Shown here: piece after piece, positions 22,724 to 36,400 of the stretch
Layout of the letters: every line of letters begins with the position of its first letter
Numbering within the stretch: position 1 is the stretch's first letter
DNA from: Lonicera japonica
Taxonomy: Eukaryota; Streptophyta; Magnoliopsida; Dipsacales; Caprifoliaceae
DNA length: 64,000 nucleotides
Assembly (NCBI GenBank): GCA_021464415.1
Contig: CM038470.1
Location: forward strand, 31,796,122-31,860,121
Reading direction: 5' to 3'
The notes under the pieces: model-generated
Database searches by the model: none
The model's input: only the letters and a program-made list of their open reading frames with translations
What the model was told of the DNA's origin: nothing
Translations under genes and position numbers: made by a program

Positions 22724-22962
22724 GGGTGTGTTTGTCGCGCCGGATTAGAGTCAGATAGGATTATAAGATTATTTAATCCGATCTGGATAGGATAAAACAA
22801 TCCCAACTCTTAGGTGGGATTCATTAATCCCTCTCTCGATGGGATAAAAAGCTTTAGTGGGTAAATAATCCTCTCTGATATCCAATCTCAACGAGTACCA
22901 ATCACAGGATAGGATAAAATTATCCTACCCTACCCTTTTATTCTGCGCGTCAAACACAGCCC
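22724..22962. mobile_element. MITE with 17-bp inverted ends (Tourist-like)
   Basis: The left end is GGGTGTGTTTGTCGCGC; the right end read inward is GGGCTGTGTTTGACGCGC. It is flanked by TTA on the left and TAA on the right, so the target duplication is not exact. The interior repeats GGATAGGATAAAA and TAATCC motifs. It lies in the leader-intron region upstream of the kinase. Confidence 0.65.
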
Positions 22963-23814
22963 TAAAGTACGAAAGGCAATGTTGCTTAACTTCGGAACCA
23001 AAATGCAAATGCGACAGGCAATGTCAATTCAAAAGACTGGTTTACTTGCACCTTTTTATTAGAGCTTTTCCACCATACCTAGAATTCGAAAAACTTGAAA
23101 GGTTGTTAATAATTGAATTGCATAGAACACTTTGTCAATGCATTTTACCATGCGAGTAGGTGGAACTTTACTACCTGGAAAACTTTGACCCTTTGGTTAG
23201 ATTATTCAGTTTGAGTCATTTTGTGATCTGACCAAGTAAGAACAAGGGAAGAATCCTGGGTCAAAAATGATAGAGAGGTAGAAAAAGAAGGAATTGATTA
23301 TAAGAGCTGCTTTTTAAAGAGGTAGAATAGAATTGATTGGAAGGGGTCTACACCTTAGAATTGTTTAGAAATAGAATCACGAAAATAAAAGGAGGGGACT
23401 GGACTTACCTGCAACAAAACAGTAGGTGGGTTGTTCTGTACTCGATACATTCAGTATTATAGAATCTTGAATGGAGTTCTATTTAGTGATATAAAAAATT
23501 GCTAATACATTCAAACTGGGGTAATTTAGGTAAAGAGTGTCAGCATACTTGAGTTTAGCTATCCGAGCTCTCTTTCCATCCTGTAGGAATCTTCCTCACC
23601 TTTTTTCTTGTGAAGTTCGAAATAAACCTCAATTACTGTGTAGCCTATTCGTAGTTTTTGCGTTTTCTTTATTGACATTAATCTTCTGTTTGAGAAGATA
23701 TCTCCGATCTTAACTAATTTAATGATTCCTTTGGAATCCTGCAAAGAATCATGCAAGAATGTGTAATTAACTTTAATTAATAAAATGGGTACGTGCGAGG
23801 TTTAAGTTCAAGTT

Positions 23815-23834
23815 CCCCCCCCCCCCCCCCCCCC
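23815..23834 (+). repeat. 20-base poly(C) tract
   Basis: An uninterrupted run of 20 C. Its length should be treated as uncertain in any assembly. Confidence 0.9.
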
Positions 23835-23951
23835 ATTTTCATTTTTATGCCTTGCCTTCTTTGACCGGATATTTTATTGCAGTGTACTTAAATTTCTTTC
23901 CTTGAACAACAACTTGTTCTTTAATCCCATTATTGTTTCATTTTGATGCAG

Positions 23952-24206
23952 GTTGGGTTGAACTTTGATTTGAATACCTTTATTTCCTTCAAGACATGGA
24001 GCAAGTGTGCCTATGGTCAGATCGCTACCATAAACGGGTTTCTTCATTCCAGGAAGTACTGGATTGGCGTTTTCCTATCCTTGGAGTTTTCCTTCTTGTT
24101 TCTTTTGTCAACTGCACTTAGTGGGCAGCTTTTAGATGATCAGTACAAGAGGTGTAATGCAAATTTTTACTGAGATAGGTGTTGGATCTTAAGTGCGCAT
24201 CTGCAA
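23952..24206 (+). other. Candidate non-coding leader exon of the kinase gene
   Basis: This segment follows a good acceptor (TTGATGCAG, ending 23951) and precedes a good donor (CTGCAA|GTAAGC). It has higher complexity than its flanks. Small open frames are present but match no family I know. A second low-AT stretch at about 24640-24880 contains short upstream ATGs and could be a further leader exon. Transcript data are needed to settle it. Confidence 0.3.
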
Positions 24207-25034
24207 GTAAGCCAGCTATTCATTTATCTATCTCTGAGAAGGATATATATTGTTAACTTTAGGTTTAGGTACAATAATATCATTTTCTAAAAATATTATT
24301 GATGCTAGTGTATTACCAATACAACATTCATTCAAGATCCTTAGGAAAAAATCTTCTGGTGTATTGCTTTGATCATGCATTGTTTTTTTTTTCTTTTTAT
24401 TGCACAATTGTTTTATATTTTTGGAAAAGCTATGGCAGCCATATTTATGACATCCTTTTTCCTGATAACAGGGTTGAAGCCTGCCAGTCCATGAAAATTT
24501 GCTTCTGTTCTTAATATTAGACGGGCCTGTTGCACTGAATCTGTTTTTAGCAAACAACTTGCTTTTCTCTTGATGGGTACCAGTTAGACATCTATCATTG
24601 GCTGATTTGGCATCAGATTTTCAGTAGTCTAACCGAGGTAGCTGTTCCTATTCTGCGGCACTGTTGATTTGTGGTCACATTAATTGTGCTAGAACTGTAT
24701 GTGTCAATTGCTTGTTGGGTGGTGTGAAGATGTCCTACAGTTCTCAATCCTCTTTCCTTTCTTCGCCTTGGCACTGTCTTGAAAGCATTGATCCATCATA
24801 TTTGATGAATAAGGCTATGAAGCTCGTTTATGAGAACCGTACTGATGTCTCGCTCATGAGTGGTTCAGCATAAAATTTATGGTGGATTCAGCTACATCAG
24901 CCAGGCCGTTAGTTTATGTTTTATAGTTTTCTCTTTTGTTTTTTAATCTGAAGGAAATTCAGTCCTTTATTTCTTCTATGCCCGCATTTTTTCTTAAATA
25001 ACGAAGAGTTTCAAGCAGTTGAAGTTGCAAAAAT

Positions 25035-28000
25035 ATGGAAAGGTGCGTTGATTTCGTCTATATGATTACTTGTGATATTTTTGTTTTGACTTGTGATTTG
25101 ATTTAATTAAATCTCATTGCTGGCTTGTTCAGGTATAAGATAATCAAGGAAGTTGGTAATGGAACGTTTGGTAGCGTCTGGCGAGCATTGAATAAACAGA
25201 CTGGCGAAATCGTAAGCATTGTTATGTTTGAGAGCTCTTAAAATTAGTAGACAATAAAAAATGTTTATGCTAAAGTTTTTGTTGGATTTTATTTACTGCT
25301 TCAGATTGACGGTTTTATATTAACAGGTTGCAATAAAAAAAATGAAGAGAAAGTATTATTCTTGGGAAGAATGCATAAATCTGAGAGAAGTCAAGGTAGC
25401 AATATTATTTTATTTTCGGCTTCTTGATTAGGCTTCCTTTTGTGTTTGAAATAATTTTTGACTTTGTTGTTGGCAGTCATTGAGGAAAATGAGCCATCCA
25501 AATATTGTAAAGCTGAAGGAAGTCATTAGGGAAAATGACATCCTATACTTTGTGTTTGAATACATGGTAGGTGGCGTTTTTATGCTGGGTCTCCTTTTCT
25601 TAGTCTTCATTATGCCATATTTAATCTTTTTTTATTTGTTATTTATTCTAGGACTTCAACCTATATCAACTTATGAAAGACAGGGCGAAACTTTTCTCAG
25701 AATCTGAAATAAGAAATTGGTGCTTCCAAGTATTTCAAGGTCTTGCATACATGCATCAGCGTGGATATTTTCATCGTGACCTTAAGCCAGGTGATTGTTA
25801 CACTTAACTAAATGATTATTCTTTTGCTGGACTGTCTGAGGTAAGCCAAGATCTTATAGAGAATTGTGTTGTTTTAGATAAGTTATTCATGTAGTGACTA
25901 TTTTGTATAATCAACTTGTTAACCCATAATCTGTGAAGATATTGGAATGACAAAAGTAGTGAGGAACTGAGGATAATAGAAGCTTGGGTCTTCACTCTTT
26001 GATAACTGCAATTTCGTTTTGCTGAAGTTGAGTTTCTATTTCTTTTACAAGTATGGGTTGATTACCCTGGTGCTTCGTGCCGGAGTTTCATTTTTTATGC
26101 ATTCCTTAACTAAATTCTTAAAGCTTGGCATTGAAGTTGAGCACAGAGGTATATAATTGTTGAGTCTAATTATATGTCTATGATTTTGTTGACATGCATT
26201 CGTGCAGATATATCTTTCTTACATTTTTGTTTGCTTTATATAGGCAGTAATTGATTTCTGTAATTTATAACAGCTTTCTAATTACAACCACATGCTATTA
26301 GATTTGCTTGTCATAAGTACAACATTCGTTTTTGTACTCAACTTTATATCTAGAAAATTGGTTCCGTAAATTCATGTCCAACATGTAAGAGCAGGATTTC
26401 ACACTCCGCATTGCTTTGTCTTATTAATTTGTTATTAATGTTGATATGCTGCTTCTATCAATTATTTGTGCTTATATATTTCCATTTGCTCATATGGCAG
26501 AAAACTTGCTTGTTACTAAAGAGAGAATAAAAATTGCTGATTTTGGCCTTGCTCGGGAAATCAGTTCACAACCCCCTTATACTGAGTATGTCTCGACTCG
26601 CTGGTGAGTATTTTCTTTCTCTGCTTTCCTTGTCAATTTGTTATTTGTGCCCATAGGCCGTTAGCGCTTCTTGTTATTCTCTGTTTAATCTGGTTGCTGA
26701 ATGTTGACATGACAGGTATCGGGCCCCTGAAGTTTTACTCCAGTCGCCAACATATGGTTCTGCTGTTGGTGAGTAGAGGATGAGAAGCAACTATCTTCAT
26801 TCGTCGTTTTGGAACCCCATTTTATATGCGAATAACCGGGGAATCTCAAAGAAGTACATGAAAAGGGGGGTTAAGTGGAATGATATGTTAAAAAGAGTTA
26901 GACAATGCCCTCCATTATTACGTTTTTCTTTGAGATTTCCCCCACATTCAAGATTGAAGTCTAATGATTATGAAAACTGGGGGTTAAGTCTGATTTCGCA
27001 ACAAGAGCTGGGTGGGATTAAAGAAAAAAAAAGCCCATTTCTGAAATCATAATCTGTTTTATTCCTCCTTTCTGCCAGATATGTGGGCAATGGGTGCAAT
27101 CATGGCCGAATTGTTTAATCTACATCCTCTTTTTCCTGGGTCAAGGTACATATTATATGATGTTGCATCCTTACCCTCTTGCGTCTAGTGCAATGTGCTG
27201 TACTTTTGGAAGTGTGTCATTTTACATTTTAAAAGCCTTTTGTGTTTGCATTGATTGGTGCAGTGAAGCAGATGAGATCTACAAAATTTGCAGTGTTATA
27301 GGTAGCCCTGCAGAGCTTGAATGGGCTGAAGGAATTGAACTTGCAAACACCATAAACTATCAGTTCCCACAGGTGAGCTGGTCTTAGTTCCCTGTTGTAA
27401 TTTGCACAAAATGGCAATATTTATATGATATTATAATTTGCTAATTTATACTTTGCTAATATATGCAGAATGTCAGTGTGGTGGTGATTGTTGATATTAT
27501 AATTTGAATTGTCATCATTTATGATTAATTTATTTATTTTGTTCAAGTGGGTATATTTGTGGGCATGAATGCCATTTTCATTGCACACATGCGCTCCTGC
27601 TGATTGGAGTTTACATACTTGGAAAAGAATCATTCTTCTTTTATTAATATCCGTGCTACTTTCTTCTCTTTATATATTTAATATCTTGCCACCGGCATTT
27701 ATGACTTTCTATAGATAATCTAGTTTTAACACAGCTTATAATTTTGATGTGGCAGCTTGCTGGTGTCCATCTTTCTGTATTGATACCATCTGCGAGCAAA
27801 GATGCAATTAGCCTTATTACAGTAAGCACCATATTTAATTTGTCTCTGCAACCCTTTTCTGTTTCCTTGGTGATGTCAAAATTGTTTGTTGATTTCTTGG
27901 TTTTGATTATCCATTGTATCTTTTCCTCCAATTTTGGTAGTCTCTTTGTTCATGGGATCCTTGCAAGAGGCCTACAGCCTTGGAGGTTCTTCAACATCCT

Positions 28001-30093
28001 TTCTTCCAGGTAAGAAGCAGCTCTTTTTTGCTTTGATTGCAGAAGTTATTATTGGTTGGAATAATTGTATTTTGTCATGCTTAATCAAAATTTATTTTCT
28101 GTGATGTGGTAGAGTTGCTTTTATGTTCCACCATCTCTACGCCCCAAAGCTGCTGTTGCCAGGACACCTCCACCCGGTTTGTCTATCTACCATGACTCAT
28201 CTTTTAAGAGCCTGTTTGGTCATGGTTAAATATTTTTTCAACTAGGTGAACTAAAATTTTAGAGAACATTTTCACCCATTAGGCCTTTACTTGTGTTAAA
28301 ATGTTTTTTCAACTATCTAACTAAAATTTTAGAGAACATTCTCACCTAGTGGGCCTTTACTAGTGTTAACTAATTGCATTCAAAATTATGTTGTTTTTAC
28401 CATTTTGTTCTTTATATACATGTGAAAATTATTTTAATCCCAAACAAAAACAGGCCCTAGTTCTAATATATATAGTTTTTGGACTTATTTATTTGAGTTG
28501 TTGCAGCTGGGACAAGGGGAGCTTTGGTGCAAGAATGTGCTAGGAAGTATCCTGGAACTCTGTCTAATAATTCAAAGCCCATGGGCAATGTTTCGTCAGT
28601 CAAATCTCATGCAGCCTTAAGCACAGGTGATGCATTGCCGTTATGAACATTTTGATGGGGCCATATTTTATTTATCTAGCATGCAGTAGTAATAGAGTCT
28701 TCACTAGGGTTTTTGGCATGGTGGTCAAATTGTGAATTGTATAATGAATCAATATTTGTATTAAAGAAATAACTGCTATGTCAAACGCTAAGCATTATCA
28801 GTGAAATCAAATTAAGGACATGATTATCATTTCAAATAGAAAATTTAAACACGCTCATCTTTATGACAAATGAGATGTGTTAGATTGAGTATCCAATGTA
28901 CCCCTGCAGTCTTCTTTTTTTTTCATAAAAAGATGCATGCATTGTGATTTTTGAACCCTTGACACGTAGCAGTCTACAATCATGCTTAAACACTAGGCTG
29001 CCTATCTTTTTAGTTGAACTTCTTTTCTACAAACCATATACATGTGAGTTGCATGAGTATCACGTGTGCATTGTAGCATCGCGGCAGTTGATATATTATC
29101 CATGGTAATACACTGATAATTGTTTTGTAATTACGAATAAAGAGTAAAAGAGGATCGTGATTCATATGAATCACATTGAGAATTGTAAGTTTCATGTTCA
29201 TTTTAGATTCGCTATGCATTTCTTATCGTTCTAGTTGTGAATCGTATCAAAAGAAGAGTACTTTATTTCATTGGAGATGCTGATCTCATCCTATTATCTT
29301 TTACAGGTGTGCAACGGAAGTTGGAAATGAATAGACAGGTGAGGACAGCTTTTATAATCACATAGTTTGCTTTGCACAATTATACATACATATATATATA
29401 TATATGCACTGTTTTAGTTTAGAACATTGATGTATTTTTTATCAATTAAAAGATTTTTTTTTGCCTGTGGTATTTGTAGGATGCTACTAGGAATAATGAT
29501 AAATCATCGAAGACCTCTCCCAAACAACCAAGATATCGTCCACCTGTGAGAGACAGTCCGAGTAAGTTTTATTAACTGCCATTCTCACATACATTCCATG
29601 ATATATATATATATATATATATTTCTTTTCTTGTTGAGTCGATGAAACAGGGACTAATGGCATGTCACGTCTAGGTGGTCCTGTCCATATTATTTGTATA
29701 AACCTGTGTAAAGTCAGTTTTTTACATGATTATATAGAGAACTGATAGACGGAGAACTGTGAAAATGTGTAATTAGTATTCATCATGTATATTTCTAAAT
29801 TTTGTAGCCCATTGGTTTAGAGACTTCATAACTAACCGACTCCCTTTTTTTTCCTTTTTTCTTTTTGTGCAGCTGGGATTTACGCAGGAAAGGCACGCGG
29901 GGTTTCAGATACAGCTGAAAAGCTAGCAAACATGTCAATAGGATCAGGCAGGGTGACTCGTGTAAGGCAGCCTTTGCCTCGCGCACCTATGAAGGCAGGA
30001 GGATGGAATGGCCAATCAGACTTGTTCATGGGACGTTCTCAAGAGATGCAACAATCAGGACGCCCCCCATTTACTAGGAAAGTGGCAGGATGA
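25035..30093 (+). CDS. CDKF-4: MAK/CDKF;4-type protein kinase
   Basis: Sixteen coding exons: 25035-25042, 25133-25211, 25327-25395, 25477-25566, 25652-25790, 26501-26603, 26716-26768, 27079-27145, 27264-27372, 27756-27821, 27941-28009, 28113-28176, 28507-28626, 29307-29338, 29480-29561 and 29873-30093. All phases join, giving 456 aa, close to the roughly 460 aa of the plant family. The kinase domain spans about residues 4-283: glycine loop GNGTFG (11-16), Lys33 in VAIKK, HRDLKPEN (123-130), DFG (142-144), and activation loop with T156-E157-Y158 followed by RWYRAPE. The TEY motif and overall pattern place it with the MAK/ICK/RCK branch between CDKs and MAPKs. The tail (284-456) is basic and rich in Pro, Ser and Gly, without a recognised domain. 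Exon 1 holds only two full codons. AATAAA at 30182 is a plausible poly(A) signal. Its plant role is poorly defined. Confidence 0.95.
26813..26985. mobile_element. Probable MITE in kinase intron 7
   Basis: The left end AACCCCATTTTATATG and the right end ATGAAAACTGGGGGTT are imperfect inverted repeats. The inner part resembles the start of the window (1-70). It lies wholly inside the intron 26769-27078. Confidence 0.4.
28208..28457. mobile_element. MITE in kinase intron 12, with internal 71-bp tandem repeat
   Basis: It begins GAGCCTGTTTGGTCATGG and ends CCCAAACAAAAACAGGCCC, inverted ends typical of Tourist-like elements. It is flanked by TAA and TAG. Inside, a 71-bp unit (CAACTA...CTAAAATTTTAGAGAACATT) occurs twice, starting near 28239 and 28310. 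Confidence 0.65.
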
Positions 30094-31594
30094 ATTATAA
30101 AGGCAACTGATACGGAATCTGTTGAAGGGTGCTTGGTGATATTATGGGTTAAGTTCTATATATATATATAGTCTGCTTGCTAATAAATAAAAAGGATTTC
30201 GGGTGTTTGTGTGTGCCTGGCCAACTGTTAAAACTTCTGTAAGTTTTGGAAACGTAGGGAGATATTTGGTTTTTGAGTTTTCGAATTTAAGTCCCAACTT
30301 TTGGTGTTTAAAGTTCCAGTTTATTATGCCAGTCTTATTGATTAGTTTCATTTGGTGCTATGACGTGTATTCCGTAATACTATAATATGTTAATGGCTTA
30401 TGTAAGGTTTTTTTGGTGGTTGTCATTACATGCCGTCTATGAATGGCCGGTAATTTTTTTTTTTTTTTAATCACTATTCTCTTATGTGGATTAGTGTCGG
30501 GCCATATATAACCAGAAAAGATACTAAGAGGAAATATGATAAAGCCATCCCTGGGATCCAAAAACTAAAACCAAGGAAATGAACAAAAATTGCGAACATT
30601 CCTATGAGGAAGGAAACTCATGACCTTAGACTAGACGTAGTCAATATTCTAGTATTGCTGAATATAGGTCGATCAGAATGTTGGTCTTGATACATGCAGG
30701 TCTTCTGTCCTATTTTGAACCCTATTGTTATGATACTTGCGTTTACGTGCCTGTTTGTTGACTTGGAAGTTTTTTTGATTGGCACATTGATTATGTTTGT
30801 GTTAACACAAGGATTTGAGATTTGAGTAAGTGGGTTAATGTAGTTGGGGAGGTACCAACTCAAAATTTAGGAGATACGCTGACCTCTTCTTTTATTAAAA
30901 AAATATATATTTGGGATTTACAATTTTTTTCTAATCATAGGATTTGAGATTTAGCTTAAACCACAACTTTTCCAATCTTAGGAAGATGGGTGTTATTTCC
31001 AAATCCAAAATTGGAAGATTTTAAAAAAATCAATTTTGCATCGTTTGCTTATTAATATATAATATTATACTAATAGAATTTGTCCCGACGTAAATTAAAC
31101 ATAATGGCAGTCCATTATAAATAAATAAATACATAAAATAAACACACCAATAATAATTCATATAATAGGATTTTCTCTAGCTATATGTGATTTTTAAAAA
31201 GGGTCAAATACAAAGAATTAGCTTTTTTAATTTTTTTGTAGTGTATTACTTTAGTTTTTTTAAATATAATAATGGGTGGTGTTATTAAAGATTCAACAAA
31301 TTTTTTACTATTATTTTTAATATAAACATTACTAAAAATAAATATAGGGTGCTAACGAAATATATTCTTAAACAGATAAATATTTTAAAGTTATAAATCA
31401 AATTATATATATTAGTTAACCAAACACAATATCGGAAATCTTATTAATTTGAGTCGTGAACGAATAAGGAATCATATATATATATAATGGCATTGGTAAT
31501 GTGCTTGGCTTTGAAATTCATTACTGGCAGGGTAAAATGGAAAAGAAAATGTGAAGAAGGACCACTTGCGGTTGAGGTTTGCATTCTAATCAAG

Positions 31595-31627
<33 letters not shown>

Positions 31628-33462
31628 ACTAGCGCTAAGTTTACTGGACATAAATATCTGATACAAAAATTAATGTATTAAATGTTATTTATTGGTTAAA
31701 AAAAACTTCTCACAATTTATTATAACCAATGGAATAATTGACATATTGATAAATTAATTTTTTTTATATCCATACAGAATTACTCATATAACTAATAGCA
31801 TGTGTTGGTGTGAATGATGCAATTCCAAGTTTGTCTTGATGCATTATTCGCTTACGACGCATGCATTCGACAAATGCCATACAAGATGGTTAAAGAATGT
31901 ATTTTTCCACTCTCTTTAATGCACAGAACAAAACTTATACATATATATATATATACATAATAGTTAGAATGCATCGCAACATACACATCCCTAATATTGA
32001 TGTGCATGCAAGAAATTAGGAATTTTGAAAAAAAATTCAAAGGTTCTACGAACAATGATACAAAAAATTGTTTTAACTACCTAAACATCTTTAATTATTG
32101 TTACCTTTTTCTCTACAAGTTATATTTCCAACTATTCAAATATTACACACATTGCACGTGCAATTAATCTAGTATCATATATACACACAAAAAAAATCCC
32201 AAAATTTCAGTGTAGCTCTGCCCATGCGTTTATGGTGTGTGTAAGTTATATTTCAGTGCGATTTTCATTCCATTCAACATACATTAGTTTAGAGCGTTTG
32301 TAAAGTTACTGTAAATTAATATTGATGTGCTTAACATACATTAGTTTCGAATGAGGAGTGGGCTCAGCCTCCAACCCTACAAGAAAGGAAAGCTTTAAAG
32401 TCAGCGTAAACCAAATGTTGGCTAGGTAATTAAGCATCCAGTTGGTGCAAGGGAATGCTACTCCTCAAAAAGGAAGAATTGAGCTTGATCATTCAAGTGA
32501 TTATAACCCTAAATTTAGTTGTTTTTCTCTTTCTAATCTCAACCAATTATTAGATATATACACACATATATGTATATGTTTGTGAACCAGATGCTTGGAC
32601 TTTTAAGTCCATGGTTCAATGGGAGTGTACTCTAGAGTGCATGATGTTGTGCAAGTAAATACTGAGAATTAAATAATTTACATCTGGAAATAAGACCAAC
32701 AATGGATCAACGAGTGCCAGAGGGATTATAGAGAGCAATGCAATGTGTATAGACATTTTTAGGCGCGCACATATACATATTTTCTACATTAAAAAAGGGA
32801 GAGTCAGAGAAAAACCGATAGCATTAAACCAGCAGATTGGAATATCTCAAATAGAATTGAGATTACAAACAGCAACCAACTCAAAACACTCTTTTATCAT
32901 ATGAGATATGCAGTGTTCTTTTACACCAAAACTTTCCAAATTCCATATCTCATACCTAAAAGAAAAATACGTATTACAATAACAAATATGGAACTGTATA
33001 AGATCGGACCGAAAAAAACCGGCATTTTTTTCCCTTTTTTGCAAAGTGAATGTATAAAACTGTGATAAATAAAATAAAATAAAATAAATAAACGCATAAG
33101 TTATCAAATCTATACCCATTTGGTTACATGCCATCCAAAATTCTGTTCCCTACAACTGGACAAAATATTGACTACCCGCAGTTGTACTCACAACTCCTAT
33201 CTCTTTCTCATTGTGCGACTCTGGAGAGAGAGACTGTTATAGATACGACGGTTGTATTCAATATTTTTTCCTAGAACAGTGTCACTTGAAAAGATAGAAT
33301 ACGCAGGCACCCCAAATAATGATTTGGGGCGGTCGTGGTGGTTAATCCATTTTTTGTGAGGAGTAGTACATTGTTGCAGATAGACTTGTACCATCATCAT
33401 CACCATGCTAAAGGAGAAAAACTAGAATTGGTTGAATGAAAAGTATTGTATGTATTGTCGAG
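30094..33462. other. Convergent spacer between the kinase and BRX
   Basis: It holds both 3' ends. A kinase poly(A) signal AATAAA is at 30182-30187. The rest is AT-rich with several short (TA)n runs (for example about 31590-31626) and no coding potential that I recognise. Short open frames here are random-looking. Confidence 0.6.
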
Positions 33463-36400
33463 TTAGAGGTATTGAGCTTGTATTCTCTCCCTGTTTTGTT
33501 CCCACCAGAGCTTAGCGTGCACCTCCCCAAACTTTTCCCGGCTGTCAAACAAAAGAAATTTAGAGCATTAGCAAATGAAAGTCATTGTCAAAAACAAGAT
33601 TCAATAAATTATAACATTAAGTGGTTGGTTTGGTTCGAGTTTGGGTTGGTTCTTCGAATCCTAAATTGATAATTTTGTACTAAGAGTTATAGTTCATGGC
33701 AAAAGGTTTAGTCATATGTTGATAAGACTCAAACTTTCCATGTGAAAGTACCATTTTGGATTCCAGAAACAAACAAAAACTCGAACCAAACGAGCATAAA
33801 GAGCAAGGAATCTTAATAGGGACTTGCTAAGCAATTATGGCTTCAAAAGAAGAGGACAAGGGGTGTCGGGGAAAACAATTAAAACAAAGGGTGGTTTGGC
33901 TCACCAAAATGGCTTGCCCAAGTTTTAGTTTAAGTTCACTTCCAAGGACCTCCCCCAACCCACATTACACTACAAACCGTTAAAGACCTAACAGAGGGTC
34001 AAGTGGGATCTCCAAAAATACAATCCACACCACTCATCTACATGGTAATACTATATGTAACAACTCGAATTCTCACCCAAAACGACTAACCCAAGTTGTA
34101 AATAAGCCAAGGACCTCCCCCATTACCCTTTAGATATTGGTTGTGACAGGTAAACCCAGGATAATGTTAAAGTTCTACATGTGCGCTCCACCACTCCATG
34201 TAGAGCCATAACCATGTGACGCATCACCAGTGGCCCCCTCAAATCTAAATTTCTAAAACCCAAAAAGATAAAAATTTATGCAAACTAATGTTACACCAAT
34301 CAAATGCAAGAAAAAAAGATACAGAAACCATTGTTAACAGCGGATATTTGATTACCTGAATCTGACACGCCGTAGCTCCCTGGTCCCATCTGCTAATTGT
34401 CTGATAGTAATATACACACCAGGCTCATCTTGCTCAATCCACTCTGATTCAATGTCACTGGCATTGCTGATGGAAACTGAGGCCTCATCTCTAGAGGAAG
34501 TAGTTGTGCGCGACGCATCCATAGATGAAGCCTCACCCCTGGGCCCCCCACCAGTAGGGTACCCACTTGAACCACCACCAGCATTGTAGTGTTGGCTCCC
34601 ACCTCCATCTGATGCTTCATATGGGAAGTAGCCTCTGCTACCTGAAGGCTTGTTGTGGTTCCTTGGTGTCCACTCTTTGTTCATTGAAGGTGTCATCATG
34701 GGGCTCTCCCTAGCTGATCCCAGCCTTGAGTAGGATGAGTCTCTCTGCATTAATATTTATGTGAAAATTCTGTCAAGCTTTGGGGATTAAGAATTCATCT
34801 AGTGGTGTCCATTAAATGCTAACACTAAACTTCAACTAGTGGTGTCCATTTTACATATGAAAAGTTAACATTGCGCGAATCATAACGAGCAATGAAATTC
34901 AAATGAATGTGGCACCATATGCTGTGTTTGTGTTTGTGTTTTTTTTTTTTGATAAGAAACAAAAAACTTCATTAATTACTGAATAATAATTATGAAGTAC
35001 ATCATTTGTTGGGTGAGCAATCCAACAAGTTAACTACTCTTCCCTTAATAGAAAGCTTCTAGGGTCTAACCATAACATATAACTATCCAAGCTATCAAAC
35101 AAATTATTTGCTCTAGCCCATAAACCCACTACATGACAAATGTGACTCCAAATATCTCTAGTATTTCTCTCTGTCTTCGAAAATCCGTTTATTTCTTTCC
35201 AGCCATAGCGACCAAGCAATCGCATGCGCAAAAAATCTCTATAATTGACGATGAATCGACTTACTACCTCTCGGGACCCATTTGATCACCATATGTTGTG
35301 TTTGTGTGAAATATGTGTTCACACACTAGTTACACAAAGTTGAAATAGTACTTTGTATGTCCGAAATTATGAGTCTAGTTTGTCATTCTTAGGTCTTTAA
35401 GAGCACATTACTTTCAATATAATGGAACTATACGGTACATTGGTTTGTCCTGAAAAAGTGAAGAGGAATATGGAATCTCAATATGGCACATCCCAAAAAA
35501 ATTTAAAGAACTCTTAATTTGGGACAAGAAATCTTGTTAGTGAGTTGTTTGTGTCATTTTTGGTTCGTATAAAAAAATTGGGTACAAAATGGGCAGTGGG
35601 ATTTGAAGTTTTTAACCATGTTATGTCTAACATACGCGAACAATTATTAATTATGCTAGCCCCTGTTGCAATTTAAATGAACCATACTCACGTTTTCTAA
35701 AATTGTTATTCATACCGGATGCATTGATGGGTTGTATGTTCTTGGAATGTATAATTGATCCATGCATCCGGTAGATCAATCATTAGTTGATGGAACTGGT
35801 AATAATATCTTTTTCCTTATTTCATACGATTGTTAAGAAATTGAGGAAGCAGAAAGTAAATTACCCCATCCTCCGATCTCGGGGGAGTATTAAGAGCTTG
35901 GCGATTAAATCTCTGAACATTGTAGAGCTCCATAATGCGATCATAATTCTCGCCCCACCATCTCTGAGCTTGCCATTTATCAAACATCTCTCGGCTTCAC
36001 ATTTCAAATATTTAAATAATTTCAAACATATATTAATCTAGAAGTTAATTAAATTAAAAAAATTAAATAATTATGCTGTTGGTCCACTTCTTTTTCCAAT
36101 ATCAAAAGCAATAAGGATTATTTAAAGGAGACTCATTCGATAAAAAGAATCAGACAAGCTTCCTTCAGGCATTCAACTAGTGGTTGTGCATAAAAAATAG
36201 AGTAATGTGTAATCAGTACATTTATCTTCAAGTTGGATCTTTTAAATATATGGGACCAGATGAATAAAATTTTCCATGACTGAGTGCAGTTGTGCAAAAG
36301 ATGGACCCAGTAATATCTTTGTACTTGGAAAGACTCAATTTGGTCCAGAGAGGCAGGCCAAAGCTGTGGGTCCACAAAATTAAACTCCCCCCCCCCCCCC

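Noticed and set aside
34352..34750. A separate small BRX-like gene of 132 codons
   Set aside because: It is exon 4 of the five-exon BRX gene: the apparent Met and stop lie in introns, and splice sites at 34744 and 34356 join in phase with exons at 35994-35865 and 33541-33463.
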